Virus record (IMG/VR): IMGVR_UViG_3300025096_000060
Coordinates: 1-36,570 of that record
Direction: 5' to 3' (one strand)
DNA length: 36,570 nt
Origin: a virus
Shown one piece after another: positions 23,737 to 32,659 of the stretch (positions within the stretch are counted from its first letter, which is position 1; every line of letters begins with the position of its first letter). The position numbers and the translations under genes were made by a program. The notes under the pieces are model-generated. The model was given only the letters and a program-made list of their open reading frames with translations. It was not told where the DNA came from and did not search any database.

Positions 23737-23900
23737 ACTTACTTGGTGTTTCGTTTTCCACCTCTCCAGTATTAAGTTTTCACTGTGTCATTGGGTACGC
23801 TCTTTAGTTGAGTGATAGAGGGTAAAGAGTAAGCCTCCAGTCAGTTTTAAGGGGTCAGTTTTTCTGTTGTTCTCTCTCCTAAAAGTTAATTTATATACCC

Positions 23901-23928
23901 AATATAGACTACTGCAAGCAGATTGCAA
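23901..23928 (-). promoter_or_regulatory. probable promoter of the leftward ribozyme operon, with long leader
   Basis: Minus strand: -35 TTGCAA (23928-23923), 16-nt spacer, -10 TATATT (23906-23901). The message would carry a leader of about 240 nt before the ATG at 23653. It holds an inverted repeat CTCTTTA/TAAAGAG (23800-23806, 23823-23829) and the hammerhead-like element, with no convincing gene in between. The TTGCAA box is self-complementary and could also serve the rightward side. Confidence 0.45.
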
Positions 23929-23967
23929 GCATAGTAATGACTATCTTTAACTGGTAAATTATTATTT

Positions 23968-24456
23968 ATGAACAAGCCACCCAAGAAGCCCGACCTTAAA
24001 GTCGTAAAAAAAGACCCTGAATTAACCATCAAACAACGCTCCTTTGTGAATGAAATAGTCAGAGGTAAGTTAGGCAGTTATAAAGAAGCTTATGCAAAGG
24101 TTTATGACGTACAGCTAACCAAGACAGGAAAGATACCTAAATGGGTCGAAGTAGAAGCCTCTAAGCTTGTTGCAAACCCTAAGATAGCAATAAGCATACA
24201 AAAGGCTATAGAGCGTAAGGAAAGCAGTTTGATAGCCTCTAGCCTACGAACGAAGAACTATGTCATAGATCAGCTATACAAAGAGAGTCAAAGCAGTGAG
24301 AGTGATGCAAGCAGAGTTAGGGCATTGGAGCTACTAGGCAAATCGGTAGCACTGTTTTCAGACGTTGTAGAGACTAAGGAAGCTAGAGACACTAGCGACA
24401 TAGAGCAAGACATAGAGGAACGTCTTACAAGGCTCATAGATCAGTCTGAAGGGTAG
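23968..24456 (+). CDS. terminase small subunit
   Basis: The 162-residue protein begins with a basic tail. It then shows LTIKQRSFVNEIVRGKLGSYKEAYAKVY, the helix-turn-helix opening of small terminases. A helical oligomerisation part with RVRALELLGKSVALFSDVV follows, and then an acidic tail (SDIEQDIEERLTRLI). It binds the packaging site and hands DNA to the large subunit. It is the first gene of the rightward late region. No ribosome site is visible before the ATG. The large subunit lies 420 nt downstream, an unusually wide gap. Confidence 0.8.
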   Translation: MNKPPKKPDLKVVKKDPELTIKQRSFVNEIVRGKLGSYKEAYAKVYDVQLTKTGKIPKWVEVEASKLVANPKIAISIQKAIERKESSLIASSLRTKNYVIDQLYKESQSSESDASRVRALELLGKSVALFSDVVETKEARDTSDIEQDIEERLTRLIDQSEG

Positions 24457-24749
24457 TTTAGGGAACAAGCCTAAACCCGCATCGCCCCATCCCCTTTTAT
24501 ATACAAAACCCCAAACCACTCCAGACCCCCCACCCCCCTAAATATATCACAGTTACCTGACGATCATATATACATAGTAATCTGCACAGGATATGAGTAG
24601 TTTTTATGACCCCCCCCTATGTTTATTGCATTTTGCTAGCTTTGGTTGTATGGTATATGTAATTTCTATAGGAAAAGGTGTAGAGACTATATACCCCCCA
24701 TAGGGTTATTTCTAAATTTATGTTGATTTTTTTGTGAAGTCATGCAAAA

Positions 24750-24758
24750 TGATATAAT
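24750..24758 (+). promoter_or_regulatory. extended -10 promoter for late genes
   Basis: TGATATAAT (24750-24758) fits the extended -10 consensus TG-N-TATAAT; a weak TTGTGA lies 15 nt upstream. Transcripts would start before the AGTAAGT repeats, which would then lie in the leader of the large terminase gene. Confidence 0.55.
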
Positions 24759-24782
24759 CCAGAGGTAGATATACCCTAATAC

Positions 24783-24873
24783 TAGTAAGTATACACTTAT
24801 TAAGTTTATACCTAATGGTCTTAGTAAGTTTTTATTTTAGTAAGTTATCTACTTATTGGGTATATACTTACTA
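24783..24873. repeat. second AGTAAGT palindromic repeat cluster, upstream of large terminase
   Basis: TAGTAAGT, four bases, ACTTATTA (24783-24802), then TAGTAAGT at 24822 and 24838, and ACTTACTA (24866-24873) four bases before the ATG. The first 23 bases differ from those at 13288-13310 at two positions, and the match then decays. No other cluster like it is seen. The arrangement suggests one regulator acting on the primase-helicase and on late genes. Confidence 0.75.
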
Positions 24874-24876
24874 AGT

Positions 24877-26376
24877 ATGAATAAAAGTTTATTAAAACAG
24901 ATTCAAAGTTTACCCAGTTCACAGCAACAAGAGTTCATTGGCTTGATTGAGGAGTATGAGAAGTCAATCAACCGAGACAAGTGTAAAGATAGCTTTATGC
25001 ACTTTGTTGGAGAGATGTGGGCTGCGTTTATTCACGGAAAACACCACGAGATAATGGCTGAGGCGTTTGAAAGAGTCGCTAAAGGCGAACTAAAGCGTTT
25101 AATTATCAATATGCCCCCTCGTCATACCAAGAGTGAGTTTGCTTCTTATCTATTGCCTGCATGGTTTTTAGGTAAATACCCCGATAAGAAGATTATTCAG
25201 ACTGCACACACTGCCGAGTTAGCGGTTGGTTTTGGTAGAAAGGTTAGAAACCTAGTCAATAGCAAAGATTTTAAAGAAATATTTCCTGATGTTAGCTTGC
25301 AATCAGATAGCAAGGCAGCAGGAAGATGGAACACCAACAAAGGTGGAGAGTATTTTGCTATAGGGGTGGGTGGTGCGGTTACTGGTAAAGGTGCTGATCT
25401 GTTGGTGATTGATGATCCTCATTCAGAACAAGAGGGCGCAAGTGCCGACATCAATGTCTTTAATCGTACTTACGAATGGTACACTTCTGGTCCACGACAG
25501 CGTTTACAACCGAATGGTTCTATCGTTGTGGTTATGACAAGATGGCACAATAAAGACCTGACGGGTCAAGTAGTAGATGCCAGCATAAAGCGTGGCGGTG
25601 CAGATGAGTGGGAATTGATAGAGCTTCCAGCCATTATGCCTTCAGGCAATCCTTTGTGGGCAGAGTTTTGGAGTATGAAAGAACTCAATGCACTAAGATC
25701 AGAGCTTCCCAACAGTAAATGGATGGCTCAGTACCAACAAGACCCCACTTCAGAAGAAGGGGCGTTGGTTAAAAGAGAATGGTGGCAAGTGTGGGAAGGT
25801 ATTAGCCCTCCTGATTGTGAGTTTGTTATCCAGTCATGGGATACAGCCTTTATGAAGAATCAAAGAGCTGACTATTCAGCTTGCACTACATGGGGTGTTT
25901 TTTACCAAGAAGATAAAGATGAAGGAAAGTTTGCACCCAATATTATCCTTTTAGACGCATATAAAGAAAGATTAGAGTTTCCAGAGCTAAAAGTAAAAGC
26001 AATGGAAAAATACACAGATTATAAGCCCGATGCTTTTATTGTAGAGGCAAAGGCTGCGGGTATGCCATTGATTTTTGAATTGAGAGCAATGGGCATTCCA
26101 GTACAAGAGTACACACCTAGTAGAGGTAATGATAAGATATCAAGAGTCAATGCGGTGTCTGACTTGTTTGCTTCAGGGGTTGTGTGGTGTCCAGAAACCA
26201 GATGGGCTGAAGAAGTTGTAGAAGAGTTTGCTGGATTTCCAAATATGGAACACGATGATTTAGTTGATAGCAGTACGCAAGCTCTGTTAAGATACAGACA
26301 AGGTGGGTTCATTTCTTTGCAATCAGATGAAGAAGATGAGCCGTTAGAACATAATCGTATTGCAAATTATTATTAG
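24877..26376 (+). CDS. terL: terminase large subunit
   Basis: ATG 24877 gives 499 residues; an in-frame TTG at 24856 is also possible, and neither has a clear ribosome site. The ATPase half has the Walker A MPPRHTKS (79-86) and Walker B LLVIDD (175-180), followed by the catalytic acidic residues of the next segment. The nuclease half opens at QSWDTAF (D322) and has further acidic residues in IVEAKAAG and HDDLVDS, as in RNase H-like terminase nucleases. It pumps DNA into the prohead and cuts it. The portal gene follows after eight nt. Confidence 0.92.
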   Translation: MNKSLLKQIQSLPSSQQQEFIGLIEEYEKSINRDKCKDSFMHFVGEMWAAFIHGKHHEIMAEAFERVAKGELKRLIINMPPRHTKSEFASYLLPAWFLGKYPDKKIIQTAHTAELAVGFGRKVRNLVNSKDFKEIFPDVSLQSDSKAAGRWNTNKGGEYFAIGVGGAVTGKGADLLVIDDPHSEQEGASADINVFNRTYEWYTSGPRQRLQPNGSIVVVMTRWHNKDLTGQVVDASIKRGGADEWELIELPAIMPSGNPLWAEFWSMKELNALRSELPNSKWMAQYQQDPTSEEGALVKREWWQVWEGISPPDCEFVIQSWDTAFMKNQRADYSACTTWGVFYQEDKDEGKFAPNIILLDAYKERLEFPELKVKAMEKYTDYKPDAFIVEAKAAGMPLIFELRAMGIPVQEYTPSRGNDKISRVNAVSDLFASGVVWCPETRWAEEVVEEFAGFPNMEHDDLVDSSTQALLRYRQGGFISLQSDEEDEPLEHNRIANYY

Positions 26377-26384
26377 GAGTTACT

Positions 26385-28865
26385 TTGGCTATTGAGAGAC
26401 AACCTGCTACGCCTATTGAAGGTACAATTGAGCAGGAACCACAAGATTTAGACATTATCATTGAGAATCCAGAGTCGGTAGAAATTGCTACTGATGATGG
26501 GGGCATGATTATTGATTTTGATCCCAATGCTCAAAGCGTTGGAGATGAGGACTTTAATTCTAATCTAGCAGAGTACATTGATGAAGATGAATTACAGAAG
26601 CTGGGTAATGAGCTTATCAATGCTTACAGTGGAGACAAAGACTCAAGATCGGATTGGGAAGAGACTTACACAAAAGGTCTTGACCAGCTTGGATTAAAGA
26701 TAGAAGAACGAACTGAGCCTTGGGCGGGTGCTTGCGGGGTGTTTCACCCAATGTTAAGTGAAGCAGTCATTCGTTTTCAATCACAATCTATTTCTGAAAT
26801 GTTTCCAGCACAGGGTCCAGTAAGGACTAAGATTGTTGGCAAGATTACTGAAGATAAAGAAAAACAAGCGGAAAGAGTACAAGATTACTTAAATTATCTT
26901 CTTACTTATGAAATGACAGAGTATAGAACTGAAACAGAGAAGATGTTATTTTCTTTGCCTTTAGCGGGTTCTGCGTTTCGTAAGGTTTATTATGATCCTA
27001 GCTTAGGCAGACCCAGCTCTATATTTGTGCCAGCAGAAGAAGTGATTGTCAATTATGGTGCAAGTGATTTAGAAACGTGCCAAAGAGCAACTCACTTAAT
27101 GCGTAAGTCAACAAACGAAGTACGCAAAATGCAAGTCAGTGGTTTCTATAGAGACATAGAGTTGCCTGAATCAAATACTGATTATTCAGATGTTGCCAAG
27201 AAATATGATGACATCACGGGTGAATCTCCTACATTTAACTATGATGATAGGCAAACGATTCTTGAGATGCAGGTTGATTTAGACCTGATTGGTTACGAAG
27301 ACACAAATGATAGCGGAGAGCAAACAGGTATTGCTTTGCCTTATGTGGTTACAATGGATTACCCAAGCGGTATTGTCCTAAGCATTAGAAGAAATTATTA
27401 CGAAGATGATCCAGCCAAACTAAGAAGGATGCACTTTGTTCACTATCAATACCTGCCTGGAATAGGATTCTATGGCTTTGGTTTGATACACATGGTCGGT
27501 GGATTGGCTAAATCTGCAACATCAATACTTAGACAATTGGTTGATGCAGGTACTTTATCTAATTTGCCTGGTGGATTAAAGGCTAGAGGGCTTAGAATTA
27601 AAGGAGATGATACTCCAATAATGCCTGGAGAGTTTAGAGATGTAGATGTTCCTGGTGGTGCAATACGAGATAATATCACCTTTTTACCTTACAAAGAGCC
27701 GTCAGGAACACTCTATCAACTTTTGCAGAACATTGTAGAAGAGGGTAGGCGTTTTGCTAGCATTTCAGATATGAAAATATCCGATATGAATAATCAAGCA
27801 CCAGTTGGTACAACGCTTGCTTTGCTTGAGCGAAACATGAAAGTAATGAGTGCAGTACAAGCAAGGCTCCATGCTTCTATGCGGAGAGAGTTTGAAATAC
27901 TTGTAAACATCATTACAGACTTTACTGATCCAGCATATCCTTATGAAATGGATGAGGAAGAGTTTATTAAGGCAGAAGATTTTGATAAGAGAATAGATGT
28001 TCTTCCAGTGTCTGATCCCAATGCTTCTACAATGGCACAAAGGATTATGCAGTATCAGGCTGCAATGCAGTTGGCACAATCAGCTCCAGATATGTATAAC
28101 TTAAAAGAATTACATAGGCAGATGTTAGAAGTATTAGGAATAAGGAATGTAGAAGACATTGTTCCTATGGAAGAAGAAGTGCCTGCTGTTGATCCAGTGA
28201 CTGCGGTTCAGAACCTAATTAATGGTATTCCTGTTCAGGCACACATGACTCAAGATCACGAAGCGCATATACAAACAATTGTTTCTGCACAACAAAATCC
28301 AGAGATTATGGGATTGGTTGAGCAATCACCATCTGCCCCAGCTATTATGGCAGCAGCTTCTGCTTATATTAATGAGCATTTAACAATGCAATTTAGAAAA
28401 GAAGTTGAAATGGAAATGGGTGTTGAGTTGCCACCAGAGGGTGAACCATTGCCAGCAGATGTAGAAAAACGAATTTCTAGTCTTGTTGCAGAAGCAGCCA
28501 GACGAGTATCAGCAACCTCTCAAGCTCAGGCTGAACAAGAACGAATAGAAGAGCAGCAGCAAGACCCATTGATTCAAATGAAAGAAAGAGAGCTTGCAAT
28601 TAAAGAAGGTGAGTTGCAACGTAAAGCTCAGAACGATCAAGCTAGGCTAGAACTCGATGCAATGAAGGCTAGTGCCAATGTTGAGATAGAAAAGAAAAGA
28701 ATTGGGTCACAAGCAGAAATTGCAGGTGCAAACATAGGACAGCGTATTGCTAGCGATTTGCTAGAAGCCGAACAAATTAAAGACAAACAAGCCAGAGAAG
28801 ATTATCAAAAAGGTGTTGACATTGGGATAGAAATCGCAAAAGATAGCACTACGAATGAAAAATAA
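26385..28865 (+). CDS. portal protein, P22-like
   Basis: The 826-residue protein starts at a TTG (26385) with AGGAG six nt before it. The order EPWAGACGVFHPMLSEAVIRFQ, then PAEEVIVNYGA, the middle ring region with YYEDDPAKLRR, and MVGGLAKSATSILRQLVDAG is that of the large P22-type portals of podovirus-like marine phages. The last 230 residues are a long helical, Q/E/K-rich barrel. It forms the ring through which DNA enters and leaves, and to which the tail connectors bind. Length fits (P22 portal 725, with added tail). Confidence 0.85.
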   Translation: MAIERQPATPIEGTIEQEPQDLDIIIENPESVEIATDDGGMIIDFDPNAQSVGDEDFNSNLAEYIDEDELQKLGNELINAYSGDKDSRSDWEETYTKGLDQLGLKIEERTEPWAGACGVFHPMLSEAVIRFQSQSISEMFPAQGPVRTKIVGKITEDKEKQAERVQDYLNYLLTYEMTEYRTETEKMLFSLPLAGSAFRKVYYDPSLGRPSSIFVPAEEVIVNYGASDLETCQRATHLMRKSTNEVRKMQVSGFYRDIELPESNTDYSDVAKKYDDITGESPTFNYDDRQTILEMQVDLDLIGYEDTNDSGEQTGIALPYVVTMDYPSGIVLSIRRNYYEDDPAKLRRMHFVHYQYLPGIGFYGFGLIHMVGGLAKSATSILRQLVDAGTLSNLPGGLKARGLRIKGDDTPIMPGEFRDVDVPGGAIRDNITFLPYKEPSGTLYQLLQNIVEEGRRFASISDMKISDMNNQAPVGTTLALLERNMKVMSAVQARLHASMRREFEILVNIITDFTDPAYPYEMDEEEFIKAEDFDKRIDVLPVSDPNASTMAQRIMQYQAAMQLAQSAPDMYNLKELHRQMLEVLGIRNVEDIVPMEEEVPAVDPVTAVQNLINGIPVQAHMTQDHEAHIQTIVSAQQNPEIMGLVEQSPSAPAIMAAASAYINEHLTMQFRKEVEMEMGVELPPEGEPLPADVEKRISSLVAEAARRVSATSQAQAEQERIEEQQQDPLIQMKERELAIKEGELQRKAQNDQARLELDAMKASANVEIEKKRIGSQAEIAGANIGQRIASDLLEAEQIKDKQAREDYQKGVDIGIEIAKDSTTNEK

Positions 28866-29079
28866 TATCAAAGAGCAAGCACAAAACATGGAAGGGCTAT
28901 CTCTTTCTGGATTTTTAAAGAAAAGGCTTAGAGATATTATGAATGAACATGCCGATCATGTTTCGACAGGAGCTTGTAAAGATTACAGCGATTATCAAAA
29001 GATGGCTGGCATAATAGAGGGATTAGCCCTCGCAGAGCGTGAAGTTCTAGATTGGTTAGATAAGAACGCTTTAGAATAG
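28855..29079 (+). CDS. conserved small phage protein
   Basis: The 74-residue helical product has LSGFLKKRLRDIMNEHADHVSTGACKDYSDYQKMAG, then IIEGLALAEREVLDWLD. The pattern recurs in small proteins between portal and scaffold genes of other phages, with no assigned role. The start overlaps the portal gene by 11 nt, so it is translated with it. It may be an assembly accessory (inference). Confidence 0.65.
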   Translation: MKNNIKEQAQNMEGLSLSGFLKKRLRDIMNEHADHVSTGACKDYSDYQKMAGIIEGLALAEREVLDWLDKNALE

Positions 29080-29109
29080 GAACTCGACTCCCTATAAGTC
29101 GTGCAACAT

Positions 29110-29514
29110 ATGAAAGATGAAGCATTAAAAGATATACCCAAACCAGAAAGCATTGAAAGCCCTGTGGTTGATGAAGATGTTAAAAGTCAACTTCCCGAAC
29201 CTAAAGGCTGGAGAATACTTGTTGCAATGCCTAAACCTGAAGAAAAAACAGATGGTGGCATTATAAAAGCATCCTCAACTGTTAAAGATGAAGAGTTAAG
29301 CAATATATGCGGGTATGTTCTCAAACTTGGAGATGAATGCTATAACGACCCAAATAGATTTCCTTCTGGCGCTTGGTGTCAAAAAGGAGATTGGGTTTTG
29401 TTTCGTGCTTATTCAGGCACTCGTATCAAAATGTATGGACAAGAGTTTCGTTTAATTAACGATGACACTGTAGAAGCAGTTGTCGATGATCCTACAGGAG
29501 TAGTAAGAGCATGA
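29110..29514 (+). CDS. phage GroES-like co-chaperonin
   Basis: The ATG at 29110 is chosen; a GTG at 29101 is also possible, and neither has a good ribosome site. In 134 residues the Cpn10 barrel is seen as GWRILVAMPKPEEKTDGGIIKAS, then GYVLKLG, KGDWVLFRAYSGTRI and EFRLINDDTVEAVV, with the mobile-loop region around the TDGGI part. T4 gp31 and similar phage proteins replace GroES so that the host GroEL can fold the capsid protein. Its place between portal and scaffold fits this role. Confidence 0.8.
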   Translation: MKDEALKDIPKPESIESPVVDEDVKSQLPEPKGWRILVAMPKPEEKTDGGIIKASSTVKDEELSNICGYVLKLGDECYNDPNRFPSGAWCQKGDWVLFRAYSGTRIKMYGQEFRLINDDTVEAVVDDPTGVVRA

Positions 29515-30524
29515 GTAAGACTGAAATAATCAATGAAGAACCAGTAATGAATACTGAGCCTACTTCAAAGGAAGATAGTTTTTTTGGTAAAAGTACAGAG
29601 ATTGACTCGTCTGTTGATGAGAATTTAGAAGTACAAGTTATTGATGACACTCCTGAAGAAGATCGCAGACCTAAAAAATCTAAAGAATCCAATGAAAAAG
29701 TTGATAACGATGATTTAGATAAAGAAATTGCAGATTATAGCCAAAGAGCTGCTGATCGTATTAATCAAGTTAAATACGAATACCACGAAGAAAGAAGAGC
29801 AAAAGAAGCAGCATCAAGAGAATCAAAAGAAGCTGTTCAAAGACTTCAAACAGTTATGTCTGAGAATGCAAGACTGCAAAAGATGGTAGAGCAAGGCGGT
29901 GAAGCATTAAATAAAACGGCTCATAATAATGCTTTGTGGGCAAAACAAAATGCTCAAACAGAATTTAAAAAGGCTTATGAGGAAGGCGATGCCGATGCAA
30001 TGGCTAAGGCGCAAGAGCTTTTATCTAAAGCAACATTAGCAGAACAACAAGCTAATTCAACTGCCCAAAGAGTTCAGAATCATATTGTTGAAAATATGCC
30101 TCCTGAGCCACCACAAGTTCCACAGCGTCAACTTGACCCAGATATGGAACAATGGGCAAAAAGAAATACATGGTTTATGGGAGGAGAACCTTTCCAGCAG
30201 AAAATGACTTCTTACGCCATGTATCTCGATCAAAAGAGTGAACACGATCCAGCAAGCAATCCAAAGGATTATTATGCTGAGATTGATAGTGAAATGAAAA
30301 GAGAGTTTCCAGATTTTTTCGGTGTTTCTTCAGATAGCAATTCAGAAATGGTTGTAGAAGGAACTCCAAAACGACAGCCACAACAGGTTGTTGCAACCGC
30401 AACGAGGGATAGCGGTAACAAAAAACCCACGCAAATACGCCTAACCAAAACTCAAGTTAGCCTAGCTCGTCAACTTGGGATTTCACCTGAGCAGTATGCT
30501 AATCAATTACTAAAGGAGAGTTAA
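29511..30524 (+). CDS. scaffolding protein (putative)
   Basis: The 337-residue protein is very acidic at its N-terminus and has a long coiled-coil middle (about residues 75-200, rich in A, E, K and Q). A short folded C-terminal end follows, with RLTKTQVSLARQLGISPEQYANQL, a small helical hook that could touch the capsid protein. That layout, and its place between the portal and capsid genes, fits a head scaffold. It overlaps the GroES-like gene by ATGA. Confidence 0.7.
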   Translation: MSKTEIINEEPVMNTEPTSKEDSFFGKSTEIDSSVDENLEVQVIDDTPEEDRRPKKSKESNEKVDNDDLDKEIADYSQRAADRINQVKYEYHEERRAKEAASRESKEAVQRLQTVMSENARLQKMVEQGGEALNKTAHNNALWAKQNAQTEFKKAYEEGDADAMAKAQELLSKATLAEQQANSTAQRVQNHIVENMPPEPPQVPQRQLDPDMEQWAKRNTWFMGGEPFQQKMTSYAMYLDQKSEHDPASNPKDYYAEIDSEMKREFPDFFGVSSDSNSEMVVEGTPKRQPQQVVATATRDSGNKKPTQIRLTKTQVSLARQLGISPEQYANQLLKES

Positions 30525-30525
30525 G

Positions 30526-31044
30526 ATGGCGGAACAAGATAACACGAAAGACCAAGTGGAGGAAAGTTCTGTTGAGCAATCCGAAAACCAAGAGCGTACC
30601 CCTAGAGGGTTAGAAAGCCGAGAGGCTGTCCAGCGTAAAGTAAGCTGGGAAAATCCATCAAATCTACCTAATCCTGAACTTCAAGAAGGCATTGTCTTTA
30701 GATGGATCAGGACAGCTATTTTAGGAGAAACTGATAATCCAAATGTATCTAGAAGACTTAGAGAGGGATGGGAGCCATGTAAATTGGAAGATCATCCTGA
30801 GCTTCAAATACACATGATGGATTACAATTCTGAATGGGCTAAGAAAGGTCATGTAGAAATTGGTGGACAATTATTATGCAGAATGCCAAAAGAGATTGCG
30901 GAAGCAAGAGAGGCTCATTTTAACAATGAAGCACAAACTCAGATGGAAGCTGTTGATAATGTATATTTAAAAGAGAATGATCCTCGTATGCCTAAACAGG
31001 TATTTGAAAGAAAATCGAGGACCACTTTTGGTAAAGACTCTTAG
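30526..31044 (+). CDS. head-region protein of unknown function
   Basis: The 172-residue protein has a disordered acidic start and a compact second part (ELQEGIVFRWIRTAILGE, then RRLREGWEPCKLEDHPE). It lies two bases after the scaffold gene and before the decoration and capsid genes, so a head assembly role is likely. Homologues in marine phage contigs are hypothetical proteins. The ATG has AGGAGAG before it. Confidence 0.65.
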   Translation: MAEQDNTKDQVEESSVEQSENQERTPRGLESREAVQRKVSWENPSNLPNPELQEGIVFRWIRTAILGETDNPNVSRRLREGWEPCKLEDHPELQIHMMDYNSEWAKKGHVEIGGQLLCRMPKEIAEAREAHFNNEAQTQMEAVDNVYLKENDPRMPKQVFERKSRTTFGKDS

Positions 31045-31078
31045 GGTCTTAATTTTAACGATTAATTAGGAGACAATT

Positions 31079-31666
31079 ATGTCCACAAGTGCAACTCCTC
31101 ACGGAGCAATCACTACTGGTACTATTGTCGGTGCAGCCTTTAGTAATAAAGTAACACATTATAAAATTAAGAATGCTTATGGCACTTCAATTTTTTATGG
31201 TGACTTTGTGAAATGGGGTGACGATAATCCAAATACAACTATCCAAAAAGATACAGGCACAACTGCTTGTACTCCAATTGGTGTGTTTCTTGGATGTGCG
31301 TACACCGACCCTACTACTGGTCAATTTACGCCTAATCAATATTTCCCAGCTTCAACTGCTGCGGATGATATTGTGGCGTATGTTTCTACCGATCCATATG
31401 TAATCATGCAAATGCAATGCGATGGCGCAGCAGACCAAGACGATCTTGGAAAAAACTGTGCTATAGTGCAAACTGCTGGTTCAACTTCTATCGGGAGAAG
31501 CAAAAACTCGGTTGATATATCAACTGTAGCAACTACAGCCACACTACCTGTTAAGATTATCGCTTTTGTCGATGGTCCTGATAGTGCTGTTGGAGATGCG
31601 TACACAGATGTATTAGTAATGTTTAACGCTGGTCATCAGTTGCTAAATGCAACTGGAATAGGCTAA
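31079..31666 (+). CDS. head decoration or minor capsid protein (putative)
   Basis: The 195-residue protein is rich in T, A, G and V with beta-type segments (GTIVGAAFSNKVTHYKI, VMQMQCDG-like, TLPVKIIAFVDGP) and is low in charge. It sits directly before the capsid gene with AGGAG seven nt before the ATG. Such a product is usually a decoration or capsid-stabilising protein. The call is made from position and composition, not from a named family. Confidence 0.6.
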   Translation: MSTSATPHGAITTGTIVGAAFSNKVTHYKIKNAYGTSIFYGDFVKWGDDNPNTTIQKDTGTTACTPIGVFLGCAYTDPTTGQFTPNQYFPASTAADDIVAYVSTDPYVIMQMQCDGAADQDDLGKNCAIVQTAGSTSIGRSKNSVDISTVATTATLPVKIIAFVDGPDSAVGDAYTDVLVMFNAGHQLLNATGIG

Positions 31667-31682
31667 TTCTAGGAGATAAATC

Positions 31683-32597
31683 ATGGCAGCTATATCAAGA
31701 GCGCAAGAGCTACATCAACTCCTACCAGGACTTAATGCCCTATTCGGAGAAGAGTACAACAATTACGAAAACGAACATGCCGAAATCTATGCAACAGAGA
31801 ATTCTGAAAGATCATTTGAAGAAGAACTCAAGTTGTCAGGTTTTGGTGCAGCACCCGTAAAAGATGAGGGTTCAAGTATCAGTTACGATACCGCACAAGA
31901 ATCTTTTGTGGCTCGCTACACCCACGAAACAATTGCAATGGGATATTCAATCACAGAGGAAGCTATGGAAGATAATCTATACGTTTCTCTCTCTGGTAGA
32001 TACACCAAAGCACTTGCTCGTGCAATGGCTTACACAAAACAAGTAAAAGCAGCGTATCCATTAAACAATGGATTCTCGACTACTTTTTCTTCAGGTGATG
32101 GTGTTGCTTTATTTAGCACAGCTCACCCACTTGTAAGTGGTGGAACAAACAGCAATAGACCTAGTACAGGCGCTGACTTGAATGAAACATCTCTTGAAGA
32201 TGCAGTAATTCAAATTAGCAAATGGACTGATGAAAGAGGTCTTAAAATTGCAGCGAGACCAAGAAAGCTTATAGTACCAACTGATCTTCAGTTTGTTGCT
32301 ACAAGACTTCTGCAAAGTGACTATAAAGTCGGAAGTGCTGACAATGACATCAATGCAATCAAAACTAATGGTGTGATTCCAGAAGGTTATTCAGTTAATC
32401 ATTATTTAACTGATACTAATGCTTTCTTTATCACAACTGATGTTCCTGATGGCATGAAGCATTTTGTCAGAGCGCCAATGACTACATCTATGGATGGTGA
32501 CTTTGATACTGGTAATGTGAGATACAAAGCTAGAGAAAGATATTCCTTTGGAGTATCCGATCCACTAGGTATCTTCGGATCACCAGGTAGTTCGTAA
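31683..32597 (+). CDS. major capsid protein, gpT-like
   Basis: The 304-residue product has LKLSGFGAAPVKDEGSSISYDTAQE, then YTHETIAMGYSITEEAMEDNLY, LFSTAHPLVSGGTNSN, and the C-terminal KHFVRAPM...RYSFGVSDPLGIFGS. This is the layout of the Mu-like gpT/HK97-fold capsid proteins. Two terminators follow, which is usual after the most highly expressed phage gene. AGGAG lies seven nt before the ATG. No cleavage delta domain can be seen. Confidence 0.85.
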   Translation: MAAISRAQELHQLLPGLNALFGEEYNNYENEHAEIYATENSERSFEEELKLSGFGAAPVKDEGSSISYDTAQESFVARYTHETIAMGYSITEEAMEDNLYVSLSGRYTKALARAMAYTKQVKAAYPLNNGFSTTFSSGDGVALFSTAHPLVSGGTNSNRPSTGADLNETSLEDAVIQISKWTDERGLKIAARPRKLIVPTDLQFVATRLLQSDYKVGSADNDINAIKTNGVIPEGYSVNHYLTDTNAFFITTDVPDGMKHFVRAPMTTSMDGDFDTGNVRYKARERYSFGVSDPLGIFGSPGSS

Positions 32598-32604
32598 GCA
32601 CACT

Positions 32605-32635
32605 AAGGGAGGCTCTACGGGGTCTCCCTTTTTTT
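32605..32635 (+). terminator. intrinsic terminator after the capsid gene
   Basis: AAGGGAG (32605-32611) pairs with CTCCCTT (32624-32630), with a T-run to 32635. It lies seven nt after the capsid stop. Confidence 0.85.
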
Positions 32636-32659
32636 CATATCTAGGGGTATTTTTAATTT

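Larger units (their letters stand above)
24457..24876. other. 420-nt gap between terminase genes with C-tracts and repeats
   Basis: No gene is seen. The plus strand carries three runs of six to eight C with flanking TAT (near 24525-24539, 24609-24617 and 24695-24701), the last two flanked by an inverted CCCTATG / CATAGGG pair. It also has an inverted TCATAT / ATATGA pair near 24562-24595, an extended -10 promoter (24750) and the AGTAAGT repeats. It may hold the packaging site and the control region of the late genes. Confidence 0.5.

Noticed and set aside
24557-24595. CTGACGA with TCATAT/ATATGA pairing, hammerhead-like
   Set aside because: No GAA core follows the second stem arm and no flanking stems I or III can be formed.
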